A stretch of 64,000 nt of DNA, taken from assembly GCA_017165825.1 (NCBI GenBank), contig CM029386.1, positions 4,810,765 through 4,874,764 of the forward strand, in the 5' to 3' direction. The position numbers and the translations under genes were made by a program. This document shows positions 41,725 to 52,339 of this stretch, in pieces. The notes under the pieces were generated by a model that saw only the letters and a list, made by a program, of their open reading frames with translations, searched no databases and was not told the DNA's origin. The stretch is from Hepsetus odoe (lineage: Eukaryota; Chordata; Actinopteri; Characiformes; Hepsetidae). Position 1 is the first letter of the stretch, and each line of letters begins with the position of its first letter.

Positions 41725-43733
41725 ACAGCCCTCCTGCAGTTGCTCCCAGCTGGGATCAATCTCAAATAACCATACTCAAATGTATTGTAATTCTCTCAGC
41801 TCATCCATCACCTCCTCAGTATCATGTAGGCCAGCGCTAATCACTCCCCACAAGAGAATTTCTTTTCTGAGTGTTTTGTTGATTTTAGATATTCCTGAAC
41901 TTCACTAGATAAAGACTGGTCCTTCATTTCAATGAGACAGAGGAACATGTTAATAGATCGGTCAGACGGAAGATCTTCTGTTTGTATTTTGTGTTTGATG
42001 TTCTGGACTGTTTCCTTAATGCTCTCTGAGCTCCTCACTGTTTCTGTCAGAATGACTCGTAAGAGCTGCTGATTGGATTCCAGTGAGATTCCCAACAGAA
42101 AACAGAGAAATAGGTCCAGATGTCCATTCTTACTCTTTAAGGCTTTGTCCACAGCTCCATCTAGCAGTTCTTCTAGAGAAACACGCTCAGACCAATTTAT
42201 GTTCTGAGGATTCAAGACCCATAGTTCCTCCATGTTTTTACTCACAAAGCAGTGAAACACAAAGAGAGCAGCCAGAAACACCCGAAAGCTCAGATGCACA
42301 AAGCAGTAGACTTTCTTCTGATAAATCACAGATTCTTCTCTGAAGATCTCAGTGCAAATCCCAGAATACACAGAGGCCTCAGTGACATCAATCCCACACT
42401 CCTTCAGGTCTTCTTCATAGAACATCACATTGCCCTTCATCAGCTGTTTGAAAGCCAGTTCAGCCAGTTTCAGGAGCACCTTTCTGTTCAATTCCTGCAG
42501 TTCCTCTGGATCTCTCTCATTTCTTCCCTCATACTTCTCATTTCTCATGATTGTCTGAGTGCCCAGAAAGTGTGAGTACATTTCAGTCAGAATTTTAGGA
42601 ATTTCTGTTTTGTCTTGTGTCAGGATTCGCTGAAGCACAGTGACTGAGATCCAACAGAAGACTGGAATGTGGCACATGATGTGGAGGCTCCTTGCTGTCT
42701 TAATGTGGGAGATGATGCTGTTGGCTTGGTCTGGGTCTGAAATTCTCTTCCTGAAATATTCCTCCTTCTGTGGGTCATTGAATCCTTGAATTTCAGTCAC
42801 ACGGTCAATGTATTGAGGAGGAATCTGACTGGCTGCTGCTGGTCGGGAGGTTATCCAGATGAGAGCCAATGGAAGAAGCTCTCCTTTGATGAGGTTTGTC
42901 ATCAACACATCCACTGAAGACACTGTGTTTATGTCAGACACTCTGTCACACTGTATAAAGTTCAGTGGAATTCTGCTTTCATCCAGACCATCGAAAATGA
43001 ACACACATTTACACTGGTCATAAACCTCTGGATCCAGGTCTTTAAACTCAGGATAGAAGTCACACAGAAGTCCATGAAGACTGTACTGATCATCTTTAAT
43101 CAGGTTTAGCTCCTGAAATGGAAGCACAAACATCAAATCTACATCCTGATTGGCTTTTCCTTCAGCCCAGTCCAGAATGAACTTCTGCACTGAGACAGTT
43201 TTTCCAATTCCAGCAATGCCTTTAATCAGCATGCTTCTGAGCTTTTGTACTTTTAATTCTACATTTTTTCTTTCTCCTGGACTTTGCTGGACAGGTCTAA
43301 AAATATCTACGCAGTTAATTGGTGTTTCTTGCTGGTTCCAGCTTTTTTTTTCCATCTTTAAAACTTCATGTTCTTCATTCACTCCTTCACTCTCTCCCTC
43401 CATGATGTACAGTTGAGTATAAATCCTGTTCAGTAGCGTTTTATTCTCTTGTGTTTTGAATCCTTCAAATAAGCTCTCGTACCTGCTCTTCATGCTGGCT
43501 TTGTGTCTTTCTGAGATGCTGTGTAGGACATTACCCACTGGTTGGCAGTAACCCTGCTCTATGGACATGTCCATGTGTGGATATGGAATAGGACATGTTT
43601 TAGATTTTTTTCTGCAGCAAGGACAGGCAAAGTCTCCTGTCTGAGCAGACTTGTTCCAGTAGCTGTCGATGCACTGTCTACAGAAAGTGTGTCCACAGTT
43701 GACAAAAACAGGATCTGCTCACATACTCCACAT
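41725..43733 (-). pseudogene. NLR-1 RING-FISNA-NACHT exon (frameshifted at both ends)
   Basis: The RING reads RCGVCE, then after a ~10-bp loss (about 43715) a TGA occurs in the downstream frame. The rest of the RING is good: CGHTFCRQC and CPCC. From the ATG at 43574 the frame is open for 577 codons: FISNA (HKASMKSRYESLFEG), Walker A GIAGIGKT (residues 119-126), Walker B VFIFDGLDE (191-199), TSRPAAASQIPP (sensor region), and the NACHT-associated helices to FVHLSFRVFLAALFVFHCF. It stops at 41841. The last ~115 bp up to the donor at 41724 still resemble family sequence (ALAYMIL, EEVMDEL, RLIPAGSNCRRA) but in three different frames. Confidence 0.88.
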
Positions 43734-44270
43734 CTGGAATGATCCTAGTTCAGCAGTACCCTCCCAGAACTGGAGAAAAGAAAAAGAATGGAAGAGCAAG
43801 ATAATAATAATATGCAAAAATTATTGAGTATTCATTATGGTACAAACTGACAGTAAATGTGATTTTCACTTGGCCTTTCCCATTGCAGGTAAGTGTCAGT
43901 CGAACCGATTTCCAGCTTTTGCTACAATTAGTAAAAGCACAGACATTGATCATCTTCATGGGTGGAACTCCTGGAATGGTGGCTTCTGCACCCGCCTCTG
44001 AGGGCAAGGCTTCCTGGACTATGATTGTTGCTTCTGGGACTATGGCTTCTGCACCCACCACAAAAGGAGGACCCTCTCATACTGTGGCTTCAGCACATGA
44101 ATTAAAGGTACTTCCTTGATCCTGGATAAGCTGCCCGCAAAAGAGGGCAGGGCTTCATGGACATTATAGACTGGGACAATGAGGCAACCTTGCAGCCATG
44201 TGTCAGCCCTGAAACAGGATCAGTCAGGTGCCACATTAAGGGGGTTTACTACAAGTGGTTCCTGAGTAAT

Positions 44271-44519
44271 GGGGCAGCGGTGGCCTAGTGGTTAGGGTGT
44301 TGGCTATGTGATCGGCAGATTGGGGGTTCGAACCCCTTCCCAGTGGGTTGCCCTGAGGTACCCTTGAGCAAGGTGTCGTCCCCGTCCCGCTCCTCCCTGC
44401 GATGGGCTGGGGACCTGTCCAGGGTGCGTCCCCCGTCCTTGCCCTGTGTGTGCTGGCTTGGACACCAGCACTCCCCCGCGACCCCGTTTGGGACAAGCGG
44501 CAGATAATGGATGGATGGT
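44271..44519 (+). mobile_element. tRNA-SINE, body type A, full length reference copy
   Basis: Head GGGGCAGCGGTGGCCTAGTG, B box GGTTCGAACCCC, middle 'ccctgaggtacccttgagca', type A body, and (ATGG)n tail. It lies in an NLR-1 intron. Confidence 0.9.
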
Positions 44520-45089
44520 TCCTGAGTAACTTTGCACATACACCTGGCTGTCCATGTGAGAATTCATCAGACTAGGTCATCTTCTTCCATTCTTATTCCA
44601 TCTCCACAATGCAGTTCTCTAGCTCACAAGCCGATTGCATGTATTTCTGGTGGAGATCAGAACAGACACTCGGCAGGTAGGCAACTATGAAGCAAAACAT
44701 GTTACCCTGTGTGTTCTGACATGTTTTAATCAAGGCCAGAACTCACTTTTACAGCAATCTGTGCTGCAATAGCTCTTCTGTGGGACTGGAGCAGACATTT
44801 TGGAAATGTTCTCATGTTGTGGCCGATTGCTATAAAATGTACCTGTATGTGTGTGTAAATTTTTAAATCTTTTCCTCATGCCACCTTTCATCATTAACAG
44901 CTTTTCATGACAACATTAGTTAGGTTGTCACATGTCAGCACTGTATTTGTAAATAGCAGTAAGAAAAGGAGGCCTAAATGCAAGAAGAAGCAGATGCTGG
45001 AACTGGAAATTAACTCCAATTGAAGCAAAAGAAATAGATTGTTCCTGAGAGACGTCCTGCTGTAAACAACTGATACGTTTATGTCTCAC

Positions 45090-45203
45090 CTCTTGTCTGT
45101 ACAGATTGTTTCATTACTGAAATTAAGGGGCTCAGGCATTGACTTGCTGCTCTTCAGAGAAACACAGCTGGGTTCTGGAGGTTCTGCTCCCAAAGTCTTC
45201 CAT
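45090..45203 (-). CDS. NLR-1 exon with PSCVSLKSS motif
   Basis: 114 bp, acceptor tcccattccag, donor AAGAG|GTGAGA. It encodes WKTLGAEPPEPSCVSLKSS, then KSMPEPLNFSNETICTDKR. The PSCVSLKS...PLNF pattern is a common N-terminal linker of fish NLR proteins. Phase fits both the ATG exon and the RING exon. Confidence 0.8.
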
Positions 45204-45706
45204 CTGGAATGGGATGAAGAAACACAAAAACAAATTAAATGTGGACATTTGAAGACTGACACATCAGAAAATGGCAAATACAGATGGGAAGTAGCTCCAC
45301 ATGAATTAAACCTATGATGGTGATATTTCATCACCAAAAGGGCAGAAACAACACCCTTTTTTATTCTCCACACATTGTTAACTCAAAAACTGATTATGTA
45401 TTTATTTGTTTTTGCTCTTCAGTGATGGACTCAGAAGATGTTCCAGAAGACAAAAACTTAAAAGTGGACATAAGCCCGGTGATATATAGAGACAGGAAAC
45501 TCAGATAAATGGAAACACTGGTTTCCATTCACTCTTGATTAAATGTGCTGTTATTCAGCAGAACAAAATAAAATAAATTTATCAAGCTGTGCTTTTCATC
45601 AAGGATTTTGTGAATGGTCATCACCATCAATCGTCCTTTAACTGAAAAAAGTAACCCATAAAATGGAAAAATCAACAAATCAAAACAGAAAGTTTGAGTC
45701 ACTCAC

Positions 45707-45775
45707 TCCGAGTCAGAAGTTTCTCCACCACTGCTGGGATTCTGAGGTTCCATCATGAAGTTTTAACAGTTGAAC
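45707..45775 (-). CDS. NLR-1 start-codon exon
   Basis: Acceptor aaactttccag, tandem ATG ATG at 45756-45751, donor CGGA|GTGAGT. It encodes MMEPQNPSSGGETSDSE and ends two bases into a codon, matching the next exon. The peptide is almost the same as one in NLR-2 (58538-58630). Confidence 0.75.
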
Positions 45776-45929
45776 CTGGAAAGTTTAAAATTGTGAAAAT
45801 GTTAAACCCAAAAAAAGTGTTGATCAGTTAAATAAAGAAGAAATATTTGACACAGTCTAAAGTTCTTTAATATGGTCACTCCTGTCTATAGACATTATTA
45901 ATGACCATTATTTAAACATTATTAATAAA

Positions 45930-46049
45930 ACCCAGCCACTAGGGATGCACAAGCCAGTGTATTTCTTTGTGCCAGTCCCAAGCCCAGGTAAATGGGGAGG
46001 GTTACGTCAGGAAGGGCATCCGGTGTAAAACTTTGACAAATCAATATGC
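45930..46049 (+). mobile_element. RTE LINE, 5' part (split by L2)
   Basis: 'gccagtcccaagcccaggta', 'gtcaggaagggcatccggtg' and 'caaatcaatatgc' are the usual 5' leader of fish RTE elements. It breaks at AATATGC (46043-46049) and continues after the L2, at 50657. Confidence 0.75.
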
Positions 46050-46143
46050 CCATTGACCCAGACTGAACAAGCAGCAAACTTCGCGGTCTCGGACACAACG
46101 CTTTCTTGATAAAAAAACTTCCACATTTAACGTAAGTGTTACC

Positions 46144-47040
46144 ATGACATCCTCTTTTGTGCTGTGTTTGTCGTGCGGCATGTACAGCGTAGACTGTCCG
46201 TCCGACTATGTAGACTCTTATACCTGTAGGAAATGTGTAACTGTAACGCAGTTGGAGGACAGGATTCGTGTTCTGGAGGGGCACATTAGCACTTTATCTC
46301 AGTGTAGTCAGACCGAGGGACGTGTAGTTCCGGCTCAGTCGGAGCCGCTGGCCGAGTTAGACTCGGCTGTAGACCCTCCGGGCCCAGCCGTAGCCGGTTC
46401 GGAGCCAGCACCAGCGGCATGTTCAAGGGAGCGCTGGGTGACCGCCAAACGGGGGTCCAGGAGCTCAAAGAATGGACCTCCTGCACACCAGTCATCAATT
46501 CGGCTGACCAACAGGTACTCTGCTCTCGGCAGCGCGCCTGCTGAAGCGGAGCAGGTGCTCATAATTGGCGACTCGATTGTTAGGAATGTTAGCGTTCCTA
46601 GCCGTCCTAAACCAGCGGTTTCGGTGAAATGTCTCCCCGGGGCCAGAGTCTCTGACATCGAGGCACGATTGGACTCTTATTCCAGCAATGAAGTTCCGAC
46701 CTTGGTTGTTCACGCTGGAACTAACGATATAAAGTCCCAACAATCCGAGGTATTAAAGAGGAACTTCATCTCTATGTGCTCAAAAGCTGAAACTAAATGT
46801 CAGAACTTAATTGTGTCTGGTCCCTTGCCAATTCTCTTTAGAGGAGATGTAACCTACAGTAGGCTGCTCTCTTTCAACCGCTGGCTAGAGACTTGGTGTG
46901 CATCTAAAAGCATAGCCTTCATAAATAACTGGGACCTCTTTTGGGAACGGCCTGGCCTTTATAAAAGGGACGGTCTTCATCCTAACTGGAGAGGATCATA
47001 CATGCTTTCCCAAAATATGGCAGCAAAATTGCCACAGTGA
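46144..47040 (+). CDS. L2 LINE ORF1: Cys-rich, SGNH-esterase-like protein
   Basis: 298 aa. N-terminal Cys pairs (CLSCGMYSVDC, CRKC; residues ~9-31) resemble a small zinc-binding module, followed by a short coiled-coil stretch (QLEDRIRVLEGHISTL). Residues ~135-298 form an SGNH-hydrolase-like domain with GDSIVRN (block I Ser), HAGTNDIKS (block III) and DGLHPNWRG (block V Asp/His). Such an esterase domain is known from ORF1 of CR1/L2-type LINEs; it is thought to help RNP formation or nucleic-acid/membrane interaction, but its role is unsettled. The catalytic Ser, Asp and His are all present. Confidence 0.88.
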   Translation: MTSSFVLCLSCGMYSVDCPSDYVDSYTCRKCVTVTQLEDRIRVLEGHISTLSQCSQTEGRVVPAQSEPLAELDSAVDPPGPAVAGSEPAPAACSRERWVTAKRGSRSSKNGPPAHQSSIRLTNRYSALGSAPAEAEQVLIIGDSIVRNVSVPSRPKPAVSVKCLPGARVSDIEARLDSYSSNEVPTLVVHAGTNDIKSQQSEVLKRNFISMCSKAETKCQNLIVSGPLPILFRGDVTYSRLLSFNRWLETWCASKSIAFINNWDLFWERPGLYKRDGLHPNWRGSYMLSQNMAAKLPQ

Positions 47041-47157
47041 CTCTTTAGAGCACCACCCAGGTCGCAGTCCTGTGATCTTAAATCACACGCTGGCTATTAT
47101 CCCACTACCAGTACACTCCTGGCAGAAACCCAGGTTCCTTATAACACGGCATCCCCT

Positions 47158-50130
47158 ATGTCACACATTAGCTTAGAACCAGGCTCCTCTCATCATTACC
47201 AGAGAATATCTATTCTTAGTACGATAAGGAAGCAGCATAGATGCCAATCTAGGGGCTCCTGCGCTGGTAACCTGCTCCCAGTACCAATCATAAAAACAAA
47301 TAAAACACAGCGTCTGACTAAAATCAAATGTTCACTGCTGAATGTTCGCTCCTTAGGAAACAAGGCAGTGCTTATTAATGAGATGGTACTCGACACAAAG
47401 TCAGATATCTGTCTACTGACTGAAACTTGGCTTAGACCCACTGACACCATCCCCTTAATGGAAGCCTCCCCGGATGGGTTCTCATACCTGCATAAATCAC
47501 GCTCAGTAGGACGTGGTGGAGGCCTGGCTGCAATTTTTGATGAATCATTTAAGGTTGATTCAAAAACTACTGAGAGCTTCCACACATTCGAAGTGATGCT
47601 GCTAAGCATTAGGTCTGATTTAGCGCTCCATATCCTATTAGTTTATAGACCTCCAGGACCATATGCTGCATTTATCAATGAATTTGGCAATCTGCTCTCT
47701 GACTTGGTTGTTAGGTTTACTAGATTCGTGATGTTAGGTGACTTTAACATACATGTTGATACAGAGACGGATGCAGGTGCCAAAAGCTTCCTAACGCTCC
47801 TCGATTCTGTCGGTTGCACCCAGCATATATCAGGACCTACCCATGTACAAGGACACACGTTAGATCTAATTATCTCGTATGGACTTGACATTGATACTGT
47901 ACTGGTCCACTCCTTAAATAAACTTTTTTCCGACCATTCTTTAATCACGTTTGAGATTAATATGTCTCCACCGTACCTCAGTGAACGGACTAGTACAACA
48001 CGACACCTAAACAGGGCTAAATGTGTTCAGTTTATGGAGGCTGTAACAGAGAAGGATTTCACCTGTAACAAAACTGTTAATGACATCACCGACATGTACA
48101 ATACAGTAGTTGGGCAGATCCTTGATCAGGTCGCCCCAATTAAGATAAAGAAGGTCAGAACTATCAGGCACTCTCCCTGGTTCAATGATCACACACGGGC
48201 TGCTAAGCGGGAGTGCCGTAAGCTAGAACGCAGATGGAAGACAACAGGTCTCCAAGCCTCTCAGGCTCTATGGTCTGCTAAACTAAAACAATATAAGAAA
48301 GCTCTATATAGTGCTCGCACTGAGTACTATTCAAAGCTTATTGAAAACAACAAGCATAACCCCCGCTATTTATTTCAGACACTCGCTCAGCTAACAGACA
48401 AAACTGATAAAAGGCCAGCATGTAGTATTACTAACGAGAGGTTTCTTAAGTTTTTTAATGATAAAATTAACAACATTAGGCTCCAAATGTGCCCTATTAG
48501 CCCTCAAATTAATCCATTAGCTGAACAGTGCTCACAATATTTTAGTGATTTTAATCTCATCGATAACTCTGAGCTAATTTCTGTTATAGCCAAAGCAAAC
48601 TCCACGACCTGTCGGTTAGATCCCATTCCAACCAAGCTCCTGAAGGAATCCTTAGGAATACTATCAACACCTATACTTGATATCATGAATGCATCCTTGA
48701 CCTCAGGTGTAGTCCCCAATCAGTTTAAAACAGCAGTGGTTAGACCACAGCTTAAAAAACCTAACTTGGACCCTCACTCACCAAGTAATTATAGACCTAT
48801 CTCTAATGTCCCGTTTCTCTCTAAGATTCTAGAAAAACTAGTTGCGAGACAACTGCAGTCATATCTAGACACGCATAACCTCTTAGATAAATTCCAATCA
48901 GGTTTCCGGCTTGGCCATAGCACAGAAACTGCTCTAACTAGAGTGGTGAATGATATAATGGTCTCGAGTGATGCAGGAAACATTACTGTTCTTGTTCTGT
49001 TAGATCTTAGTGCTGCATTCGACACGGTAGATCACTCCATTTTAGTAAATAGGCTTCACTCCACTGTCGGCATTACCGGAACAGCCCTTAAATGGTTCAA
49101 CTCCTATCTCACAAACCGTTACTACTTCATCCAAATGGATGATTATGGCACCCCCTCACCTATGTCACTAGTTAACTATGGAGTCCCACAAGGGTCGGTT
49201 TTGGGCCCAGTGCTCTTCTCCCTCTACATGCTCCCACTAAGCACTATTATACGGAAGCATAATGTTAGTTACCACTCTTACGCTGATGACACTCAGCTAT
49301 ACTTATCGTTTAAATCATGTGATAAAGCATCAACCGGCACTTTAATTAGCTGCCTCAGTGATATTAGGGATTGGATGAATAACAACTTCCTCTCACTAAA
49401 CCCCGAAAAAACTGAGCTGCTCTTGTTTTGTAGTAGTGATGTAGACAGGGCCAACTTCATTTCGCATATCCGGGATGCAGGGTTGAAGTTTTCAGTTAGT
49501 ACTCTGGCACGTAATCTTGGTGTTATTTTCGATTCAAATCTTTCATTTAATCCCCATGTTAATGCAGTTGCGAAGACATGCTTCCTGCACCTTCGGAACA
49601 TTGCCAAACTACGGCGCTTTCTGTCAAAGGAGGACACGGCGAAAGTAGTACATGCATTTGTATACAGTAGATTAGATTACTGTAATGCCCTACTTTCTGG
49701 AAGCCCTCAGGGCACATTAAGCACCCTACAGCGCATTCAGAACACAGCCGCTAGGATTGTTAGCAGGAGCAGGAAGTACGACCATATAACTCCCATACTC
49801 TCCTCGCTTCACTGGCTTCCTGTTAGGTACAGGGCTGACTTCAAGGTCCTCCTCTTAACCTACAAGGCACTTAAAGGTCTTGCCCCAATATACCTAACCG
49901 AACTGCTTAATACCTATACACCTAACCGCCCACTTAGATCCCAGAATAAAGATCTCCTAATTGTCCCTCGCATAAATAAATGTATAGGAGCACGAGCCTT
50001 CAGTTACAGGGCCCCTAGATTGTGGAACAGCTTGCCTGCTTCTGTACGGGATGCCGATTCAGTCTCGGTCTTTAAATCACGGCTGAAGACTTACTTCTTT
50101 AGTTTAGCTTACCCGCCCCAATCACCATAG
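47158..50130 (+). CDS. L2 LINE ORF2: endonuclease-reverse transcriptase
   Basis: 990 aa. N-terminal APE-type endonuclease: LLNVRSLGNK, LLTETWL, VYRPPGPY, MLGDFNIHVD, HTLDLIISYG, and SDHSLITFE (catalytic Asp/His block). The reverse transcriptase follows: NYRPISNVPFLSKILEK, GFRLGHSTETAL, LLDLSAAFDTVDHSIL, YGVPQGSVLGPVLF, and SYADDTQLYL with the catalytic DD pair. The C-terminal region ends with SVFKSRLKTYFFSLAYPP. The start could also be a later Met; the first one is used here. No stop or frameshift interrupts it. It would nick the target and prime reverse transcription of its own RNA. Confidence 0.93.
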   Translation: MSHISLEPGSSHHYQRISILSTIRKQHRCQSRGSCAGNLLPVPIIKTNKTQRLTKIKCSLLNVRSLGNKAVLINEMVLDTKSDICLLTETWLRPTDTIPLMEASPDGFSYLHKSRSVGRGGGLAAIFDESFKVDSKTTESFHTFEVMLLSIRSDLALHILLVYRPPGPYAAFINEFGNLLSDLVVRFTRFVMLGDFNIHVDTETDAGAKSFLTLLDSVGCTQHISGPTHVQGHTLDLIISYGLDIDTVLVHSLNKLFSDHSLITFEINMSPPYLSERTSTTRHLNRAKCVQFMEAVTEKDFTCNKTVNDITDMYNTVVGQILDQVAPIKIKKVRTIRHSPWFNDHTRAAKRECRKLERRWKTTGLQASQALWSAKLKQYKKALYSARTEYYSKLIENNKHNPRYLFQTLAQLTDKTDKRPACSITNERFLKFFNDKINNIRLQMCPISPQINPLAEQCSQYFSDFNLIDNSELISVIAKANSTTCRLDPIPTKLLKESLGILSTPILDIMNASLTSGVVPNQFKTAVVRPQLKKPNLDPHSPSNYRPISNVPFLSKILEKLVARQLQSYLDTHNLLDKFQSGFRLGHSTETALTRVVNDIMVSSDAGNITVLVLLDLSAAFDTVDHSILVNRLHSTVGITGTALKWFNSYLTNRYYFIQMDDYGTPSPMSLVNYGVPQGSVLGPVLFSLYMLPLSTIIRKHNVSYHSYADDTQLYLSFKSCDKASTGTLISCLSDIRDWMNNNFLSLNPEKTELLLFCSSDVDRANFISHIRDAGLKFSVSTLARNLGVIFDSNLSFNPHVNAVAKTCFLHLRNIAKLRRFLSKEDTAKVVHAFVYSRLDYCNALLSGSPQGTLSTLQRIQNTAARIVSRSRKYDHITPILSSLHWLPVRYRADFKVLLLTYKALKGLAPIYLTELLNTYTPNRPLRSQNKDLLIVPRINKCIGARAFSYRAPRLWNSLPASVRDADSVSVFKSRLKTYFFSLAYPPQSP

Positions 50131-50815
50131 TGCACCTAATGTCGCTGTTACTAATTACTAATCACTAGTTACTAATGTCGCTGGTGCTGCTGTACATGCC
50201 ATCGCACTGTTTCATTTCTGTGTCTGTCACTACTGGATCCTGCTCATTACTGACCCCCTCATTCCATTTCTCTCCCCACATGTCCGGGGGGGCCCATTGT
50301 GGTCATCACCTGAGTCCAATGCCGAGCTACCATCTGGTCTGTGTGATGCATCTGATGCGCCAAGGGACCCTGGCGGCTCATTGGTACCTGGAAGCAACTT
50401 GGGACTCCTCACTGATCCTGGAGTTTAAAACCAAACTAACTCTGTACTGTTAGTATACCCAAGGGGGTTGGGTAGCCGGTTGACCTTGGACCCTCAGAGG
50501 TTTTTTTTCTCCACATAGTGGAGTTTTTGGTTCCTCTCCTCCGTAGTCGTCCGGCTTAAACATCTATTACTGTAACCTGTTATCAATGTAAAGTGCCTTG
50601 GGGCAACTTTGTTGTAAAAGGCGCTATACAAGAATAAATTGAATTGAATTGAATTGAATATGCGGACAACGATATAGAATTCCATACCGAATCTGTCGAG
50701 GCCTGGGTTAACAACGACCGCCATCAGTGCTGTTAGCCTACAGGGTGCTGGTGGAAATTGGACTACTGTTGGCCAAAGGAGAAGAAGAAGAAGAAGAGGA
50801 GGAGGAAAGCATGTC

Positions 50816-51523
50816 ATGATGGAGAAGGAGAGAAAGAAGGGGAGGAGAGTGGAACTGAGGGTAGGGACTTTGAATGTTGGCAGCATGACTGGTAAAGGTA
50901 GAGAATTAGCTGATATGATGGAGAGAAGGAAGATTGACATTTTGTGTTTGCAAGAGACAAGATGGAAGGGTAGTAAGGCCAGGTGTACTGGAGGAGGGTT
51001 AAAACTGTTCTACCATGGTGTGGATAGAAGGAGGAATGGGGGAGGTGTTATCCTGAAGGAAGAGTATGTGGAGAGTGTTTTGGAGGTGAAGAGGGTGTCA
51101 GGGAGGGTGATGAGTTTGAAGCTGGAAGTTGAAGGTGTGATAATGAATGCTGTTAGTGCTTATGCTCCACAAGTTGGTTGTGAGGTGGAAGAGAAGGAAA
51201 AATTCTGGAAAGAGTTAGATGAAGTGATAGAGAGTGTACCCAGGGGAGAGAGAGTGATGATTGGTGCAGATTTTAATGGTCATGTTGGTGAAGGGAACAG
51301 AGGTGATGAGGAGGTGATGGGTAGGCATGGTGTCAAGGAGAGGAATGCTGAAGGTCAGATGGTTGTAGATTTTGCAAAAAGGATGGAGATGGCTGTAGTT
51401 AATACTTATTTTAAGAAGAGAGAGGAGCACAGGGTGACGTATAAGAGTGGAGGAAGATGCTCACAGGTGGATTATATTCTTTGCAGGAGGGTCAGTCTGA
51501 AAGAGATTGACGGACGAGGTTAG
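50816..51523 (+). pseudogene. RTE endonuclease domain
   Basis: Reads [20 protein letters not shown], then [32 protein letters not shown] and [11 protein letters not shown], the set of APE-type endonuclease blocks typical of RTE elements. The frame leaves the family at about 51495, where an internal deletion joins it to the reverse transcriptase in another frame. Confidence 0.85.
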
Positions 51524-52304
51524 ACAGGAGCTTCCGTGGACAATTATGTTTGCTGATGATATTGTGATCTATAATGAGAGTAGGGAGCAGCTTGAGGAGA
51601 ATCTGGAGAGATGGAGATCTGCTCTAGAGAGGAGAGGAATGAAAGTGAGTAAGGCAAAGACAGAATACATGAGTGTGAATGAAAGGGAAGAAAGTGGAGT
51701 GGTTAGGATGCAGGGAGTAGAGGTAGCAAAGGTGGAGGCATTTAAATACTTGGGATCAACAGTTCAGTGTAACGGCGAGTGTGGAAGAGAGGTAAAGAAG
51801 AGAGAGCAGGAAGGTTTGAATGGGGGGAGAAGAGTGGTTCGAGTGATTTGTGACAGACGCGTACCAGCTAGAGTGAAAGGGAAGGTTTACAGGACAGTAG
51901 TGAGACCAGCTATGCTGTATGGGTTGGAGACAGTGGCACTGACAAAAAGGCAGGAGGCAGAGCTGGAGGTCTCAGAGTTAAAGATGCTGAGATTTTCGTT
52001 GGGTGTGATGAGGAAGGACAGGATTAGAAATGAGTATATTATAGGGACAGCTCAGGTTAGATGTCTTGGAGACAAAGATAGAGAAGCAAGGTTGCGTTGG
52101 TTTGGACATGTCCAGAGAAGAGATGAGGATTATATTGGAAGGAGGATGTTGAAGATGGAGCTGCCAGGAAAGAGGAGGAGAGGAAGACCAAAGAGGAGGT
52201 TTATGGACGTGGTGAGAGAGGACATGCAGGCGGTCGGTTTGAAGCAGGAAGATGCAGAGGACCGGAAGAAATGGAGACAGTTGATCCGCTGTGGCGACCC
52301 CTAA
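51507..52304 (+). pseudogene. RTE reverse transcriptase, C-terminal half
   Basis: Begins near IMFADDIVIYNES (catalytic DD of the palm), then VSKAKTEYM, FKYLGSTVQCNG, RPAMLYGLETVALTKRQEAE, LRWFGHVQRRDEDYIGRR and the end EDRKKWRQLIRCGDP. The N-terminal palm with the first catalytic Asp is missing. Confidence 0.85.
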
Positions 52305-52339
52305 ACGGGAGCAGTCGATGAGATGAGAGATGAGCTGAA

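Larger units (their letters stand above)
46050..50656 (+). mobile_element. Full-length L2 LINE with 7-bp target-site duplication
   Basis: 4.6 kb with a short 5' UTR, ORF1 46144-47040, ORF2 47158-50130, then a 3' UTR with the L2 tail hairpin region ('gtaaagtgccttggggcaac', 'aaaaggcgctatacaag') and (ATTGA)n. AATATGC lies on both sides (46043-46049 and 50657-50663). Both ORFs are open, so this may be a recently inserted, possibly active copy. It sits in the first intron of NLR-1, antisense to that gene. Confidence 0.92.
50657..52335 (+). mobile_element. RTE LINE, main part, internally deleted
   Basis: Resumes the RTE after the nested L2 with 'aatatgcggacaacgata'. The endonuclease is open from 50816 to about 51490 and the C-terminal reverse transcriptase from 51507 to 52304, but the fingers and first palm part between them are lost. 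It ends 'gcgacccctaaacgggagc' with a (GATGA)-like tail. Confidence 0.88.

Noticed and set aside
42083..43416. Plus-strand ORFs opposite the NACHT exon
   Set aside because: Shadow frames of the minus-strand NLR-1 coding region.
46335..46743. Minus-strand ORFs across the L2 ORF1
   Set aside because: Antisense shadows of a coding region with clear family motifs on the plus strand.
46144..47040. Host esterase gene
   Set aside because: The GDS/GTND/DGLHPN domain is followed by the LINE ORF2 and lies within a target-site-duplicated L2, so it is LINE ORF1.
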